From Anaerolineae bacterium (GTDB lineage Bacteria > Chloroflexota > Anaerolineae > Aggregatilineales > Aggregatilineaceae), in the NCBI GenBank assembly GCA_023382715.1, contig JAHDWP010000004.1:62001-126000 (forward strand): a stretch of 64,000 nt of DNA. Direction: 5' to 3'. The notes under the pieces are model-generated. The model was not told where the DNA came from. It worked only from the letters and a program-made list of their open reading frames with translations, and made no database searches. The translations under genes were made by a program, and so were the position numbers. This document shows, one piece after another, positions 61,064 to 64,000 of the stretch (positions within the stretch are counted from its first letter, which is position 1; the number at the start of each line of letters is the position of its first letter).

Positions 61064-61405
61064 ATGACCAAAACCACCAAGCACATTGTGCCACGCTTCA
61101 AGCTGATGCTGTTCTACGATGTCGCGACGGACGACACCGAGGCGTACTTCCAGTTCCTGATGTCGGAGATGGTGCCCGCCTTGCACGAGATGGGCCTCTA
61201 CCTGTTCCGCGCCTTCCAGACTATCCCCGCGCAAGCCGGCGGGGAGCACCGCCACCGCCAGGTGGAGTATGTGGCCGAGGAACTGGAGACCATCCAGGAG
61301 GTGCTGCGCAGCGAGAAATGGTGCGCTTTGGAGACCGGGCTGCGCCTGCACGTGAGCGGCTACAGCCGTAAAATTGTGCGCTTCCGCCAGGGGTTCCAGC
61401 TTTAG
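61064..61405 (+). CDS. Small conserved-looking protein of unknown function
   Basis: 113 residues, soluble, no signal. Not recognised. Beta-alpha pattern (FKLMLFYDVAT..., MVPALHEMGLYLFRAFQTI..., EYVAEELETIQEVLRSEKWCALE) is compatible with a NIPSNAP-like or dimeric alpha-beta-barrel fold, but this is only a shape impression. Fifty-four bases after amrS, probably in the same transcript. Confidence 0.6.
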   Translation: MTKTTKHIVPRFKLMLFYDVATDDTEAYFQFLMSEMVPALHEMGLYLFRAFQTIPAQAGGEHRHRQVEYVAEELETIQEVLRSEKWCALETGLRLHVSGYSRKIVRFRQGFQL

Positions 61406-61531
61406 GCGATTTTTGGCTCGGTGCGGGGAATCCAACGCCCGGCGGATGCTGCTGCCGGGCGTATCTGTGTTCTGCTGCGCCCGCAGGGATGTAGTGCAAT
61501 GCGCCCTGCGGAAGCGTGTCATGCGCTTTTC

Positions 61532-61671
61532 AACCCCCACCCCAACCTCTCCCCCATGAAGAGGGAGGGGCTTGAAAGCCGCTTTGCTCCCTTCCCCCCT
61601 TGTGGGGGAAGGGCCGGGGATGGGGGGGCTGGACCAGGCCGGACTGGATGCTCATTTCCGCTCTGGTGCGC
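61532..61671. repeat. 140-bp GC-rich dispersed repeat, copy 2
   Basis: Matches 41891-42030 nearly throughout, including the 30-base tail, with a CTTCCCCCCTTGTGGGGGAAG hairpin. The tail ends exactly at the stop codon of the minus-strand gene that follows. Confidence 0.85.
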
Positions 61672-62855
61672 TAGGCGATGACGCCCAACTCGCGCCCCAT
61701 TCTGGCGAAGATGTCGAGCGCCAGGTCGAGATCGTCCCGCGAATGAGTAGCGCTGTTCATCACGCGGATGCGCGCCTTGCCCTGCGGCACCGTCGGGAAG
61801 CCGATGGCCATGGCGAATAGCCCTTCCTCGAACAGGCGGCGGCTGAACTGCTGCGCCAGCGGCGCTTCGCCCAGCATGACCGGCACGATGGGCGTGGTGC
61901 TGAGGCCGGTGTCGAAGCCAAGCGCGCTCATGCCGCTCTTGAAGTATTCCGCGTTCTGCCACAGCCGGTCCACCAGCTCGGTGCTCGCCTCCAGCAGGTC
62001 TACGGCGGCCAGGCACGCGGCTACGTCGGGCACGGTCATGGCGCTGCTGAACAGGAACGGTCGCCCGCGCTGGCGCAGCCAGTCCACGATCACCTGGCTG
62101 CCGGCGACCACGCCGCCCACCACGCCGAAGGCCTTGCTCAGCGTGCCAACCTCAACATCCACCTTGCCGTGCAGCCCGAAGTGATCCACGATGCCGCGCC
62201 CGCCCCGGCCCAGCACGCCCTCGCCGTGCGCGTCGTCCACCATCAGCAGGATGTCGTGCTCGGCGGCGATCTCGTAGAGCGCGGGCAGGGGGGCGATGTC
62301 GCCGTCCATGCTGAAGACGCCATCGCTGATGATCAGGCGCCGCCCGTACTCGGTCGTGGCCGCGATCTGGCGGCGCAGGTCGTCGGGGTCGCAGTGCTCG
62401 TAGGCGACGATCTGCGCCCGCGACAGGCGGCAGCCGTCAATGATGCTGGCGTGGTTGAGCCGGTCGGAGAAGATCACGTCGCCGCGCCCGACCAGCGCCG
62501 GGATGGTCGCCAGGTTGGCCGTAAAGCCGCTCTGGAAGGTGATCGCCGCCTCGACGCCCTTGAAGGCCGCCAGCCGCTGTTCCAGCTCCACGTGCAGGGT
62601 CATCGTCCCGGCGATGGTGCGCACCGCCGCCGGCCCGACGCCATAGCGATCCATCGCTTGCCTGGCTGCGGCCACCACCTGGGGATGGTTGGCCAGGCCG
62701 AGATAGTTGTTGGACGAGAAGTTGAGCACGCGCCTGCCGTCCACCACCAGCCACGCGCCCTGCGGGCTGTCCAGCGTGCGGATGTGGGTGAACAACCCCT
62801 GGGCCTTAAGCTGCGCGATCTCTTCGTCTATCCAGGCCGTCTTGGTCCCGCTCAT
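61671..62855 (-). CDS. Alpha-oxoamine synthase (Kbl/BioF-like)
   Basis: PLP enzyme that condenses an acyl-CoA with glycine or a similar amino acid, 394 residues. Typical motifs: FSSNNYLGLANHPQV near the N terminus, SGFTANLATIPALVG, SDRLNHASIIDGCRLS, the DDAHGEGVLG block and the PLP lysine in VGTLSKAFGVVGG. Glycine C-acetyltransferase (threonine degradation) and 8-amino-7-oxononanoate synthase (biotin) cannot be separated by eye. ATG at 62855 follows AGGAGA at 7 bases; an in-frame ATG at 62897 does not. Confidence 0.9.
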   Translation of the reverse strand: MSGTKTAWIDEEIAQLKAQGLFTHIRTLDSPQGAWLVVDGRRVLNFSSNNYLGLANHPQVVAAARQAMDRYGVGPAAVRTIAGTMTLHVELEQRLAAFKGVEAAITFQSGFTANLATIPALVGRGDVIFSDRLNHASIIDGCRLSRAQIVAYEHCDPDDLRRQIAATTEYGRRLIISDGVFSMDGDIAPLPALYEIAAEHDILLMVDDAHGEGVLGRGGRGIVDHFGLHGKVDVEVGTLSKAFGVVGGVVAGSQVIVDWLRQRGRPFLFSSAMTVPDVAACLAAVDLLEASTELVDRLWQNAEYFKSGMSALGFDTGLSTTPIVPVMLGEAPLAQQFSRRLFEEGLFAMAIGFPTVPQGKARIRVMNSATHSRDDLDLALDIFARMGRELGVIA

Positions 62856-63042
62856 GGGTAAGTCTCCTTGAGGAATCGCCGTCAGCCAGATCGCCATCGC
62901 CGTCCGGACACGGCTTGTGCGGCGCGGCTCATTTCAGATCGGGCACTTCGTGAGAAGCAATCCACCCGCTATTGTAGCACAGCGAAAGGCGCGGGGCCTT
63001 CCACCCGTGCAGAGGCGGATCGCCATGCGTCCATACGGGCGA

Positions 63043-63420
63043 TCAGGGGAGTACGCTCGTCTGCCGGGCGACGCTGGCCAGGCTCTGTTGCAGGGGGTTC
63101 CACTGCGGGTCGAACGCGATGCGAAAGACGGTGTCCAGCCCCACCAGTTCGAGCACTTTCTCAACCGGCTCAGAGGGGTTCACGAGGGTCAGCGTGCCAC
63201 CTGCCGCCGCCGTCCGCTTGTCGCTTTGCAGCAGGGCGCGCAGCCCGGCGCTGCTGATAAAGGTGACGGCGCTCATGTCGAGGATCAGGTGGGGGCGGCC
63301 ATGAGCGAGCGCCTCTTCGACGTGCTGGGCCAGGCTCGCAGCGTGGGCGCTGTCCAGACGCCCGACGATCTCGACGATTTGCGTTCGGTTGGGGTCTGTC
63401 TGAAATAATTTTGGTTGCAT
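63043..63420 (-). CDS. STAS-domain anti-sigma-factor antagonist
   Basis: About 125 residues with one STAS domain: QIVEIVGRLDSAHAASLAQ, LDMSAVTFISSAGLRALL with the phospho-acceptor Ser in ISSAGLRAL, and GTLTLVNPSEPVEKVLELVGLD. As in SpoIIAA/RsbV it would be switched by phosphorylation of that Ser. The extra C-terminal ~20 residues (WNPLQQSLASV) are not typical. The ATG at 63420 has GGAG 11 bases upstream. No anti-sigma kinase or sigma factor is adjacent. Confidence 0.9.
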   Translation of the reverse strand: MQPKLFQTDPNRTQIVEIVGRLDSAHAASLAQHVEEALAHGRPHLILDMSAVTFISSAGLRALLQSDKRTAAAGGTLTLVNPSEPVEKVLELVGLDTVFRIAFDPQWNPLQQSLASVARQTSVLP

Positions 63421-63468
63421 CGTCGTTCTCATCTCCACTCGCGAAACCCGGCCTGGGGGGGCAACGCG

Positions 63469-63744
63469 CTATTTGGCGAAATCGGAATCGATCAGCAGGC
63501 GCACCCCGGCGATCAGCACCAGAGCACCCATGAATGAGACGATCACGGCCCCGCAGAGGCCCGCCGTGCCCATCCGCCCGAAGAGCAGGCTGCCCACGAA
63601 GAAGCCGGCCATGCCCAGCAATACGTTACCGACCGGGTTATAGCCCCGCCCACGAATGACCTGCCCAGCCAGGAAGCCAGCAGTTCCACCGACGATCACG
63701 ATCCACAGCCAGTGCAGGCATCCACAGGGTCCCAGTTCGAACAT
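63469..63744 (-). CDS. GlsB/YeaQ/YmgE-type small membrane protein
   Basis: 91 residues, three predicted helices. GGTAGFLAGQVIRGRGYNPVGNVLLGMAGFFVGSLLF is the Transgly_assoc signature (glycine-rich, with the G-Y-N-P-V-G-N-V-LLG block). These proteins are linked to general stress in other bacteria; molecular role unknown. Preceded on the minus strand by a perfect palindrome GTACGCG-C-CGCGTAC (63791-63805), a possible operator. Confidence 0.9.
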   Translation of the reverse strand: MFELGPCGCLHWLWIVIVGGTAGFLAGQVIRGRGYNPVGNVLLGMAGFFVGSLLFGRMGTAGLCGAVIVSFMGALVLIAGVRLLIDSDFAK

Positions 63745-63895
63745 GGCGCGTGTCCTTTCGCAGTGCAGGCGTGTGGGGTCTCACTGATCTGTACGCGCCG
63801 CGTACTGTAAAGGTTACACCCGCCGGGGCTTAGCTTAGCGCAGACCCCTAAAGATTGGGGGAGAGGAAGATGAGAATGTCCTGAGATGTGTCTGG

Positions 63896-63981
63896 GAACC
63901 CCTCACCCCTGCACCCCTCTCCCTCACCGGGGCGAGGGGAACCCCTCACCCCTGCACCCCTCTCCCTCACCGGGGCGAGGG
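63896..63981. repeat. Two tandem 43-bp repeats
   Basis: Units at 63896-63938 and 63939-63981, identical, with CCCCTCTCCCTCACCGGGGC and a GAGGGG end. Same dispersed family as in the methyltransferase gene. Bases 63745-63895 hold only the palindrome and no gene. Confidence 0.9.
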
Positions 63982-64000
63982 GAAATCCTGCGCCTTGCTC

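Overview
This is a GC-rich, densely coded bacterial chromosome segment. Gene content suggests Chloroflexota, probably an Anaerolineae-like lineage: several sugar ABC transporters with solute-binding proteins, an aap-type amino-acid transporter, SNF2/DUF1156/DUF499 defence genes and abundant GC-rich palindromic repeats. The assignment is inferred from gene content only; there is no rRNA to confirm it.

Layout. 1-2.5 kb: end of a cell-surface glycan cluster (PglC-, PglD- and PglE-like genes) and a remnant of a second sugar transferase. 2.5-4.3 kb: two left-end fragments of one IS256-type element in the same orientation, enclosing a small PD-(D/E)xK-like nuclease gene and a SNF2 helicase gene cut off by the second fragment. 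4.35-15.4 kb (minus strand): a five-gene operon of SNF2 helicase with DUF3883, antitoxin, PIN toxin, DUF1156 DNA methyltransferase and HEPN/DUF499 ATPase, i.e. a helicase-methylase-ATPase antiphage locus with a toxin-antitoxin pair inside. The methyltransferase carries two in-frame insertions made of the genome's palindromic repeats, one of them with a complete DUF559 nuclease domain. 15.7 kb: tRNA-Asp with its own promoter and terminator. 15.9-19.7 kb: sugar ABC transporter. 20.1-21.1 kb: selD, with an in-frame UGA at the active site. 21.3-27.4 kb: homoserine dehydrogenase, then argC-argB-argD-GNAT-argJ behind what looks like a classical ribosome-mediated attenuator (Arg-rich leader peptide, antiterminator, terminator). 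27.5-33.7 kb: aap-type amino-acid transporter plus a universal stress protein. 33.9-39.2 kb (minus): sugar/polyol ABC transporter with two Gfo/Idh/MocA oxidoreductases. 39.4-49.5 kb: MoCo-sulfurase-like aminotransferase, lipoprotein PIMT, membrane spermidine-synthase-like protein, receiver-kinase hybrid, SbcC, methyltransferase. 49.8-55 kb: five-haem cytochrome, PfkB kinase, SLC13 transporter. 55-64 kb: URO-D-like protein, nadK, zinc-finger membrane protein, recN, AmrS radical SAM enzyme, an unknown protein, Kbl/BioF-like enzyme, STAS protein, GlsB/YeaQ protein.

How the parts fit. The most interesting signals are (i) the attenuator before argC, with a 9-nt segment at the end of the leader ORF complementary to the terminator loop and stem; (ii) repeat-borne insertion of a nuclease domain into a defence methyltransferase; (iii) the UGA-containing selD, implying selenocysteine use; and (iv) dispersed non-coding repeats in several families, some joining the 3' ends of genes. 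All three transporter operons carry a hairpin between the solute-binding-protein gene and the next permease gene, which fits overproduction of the binding protein.
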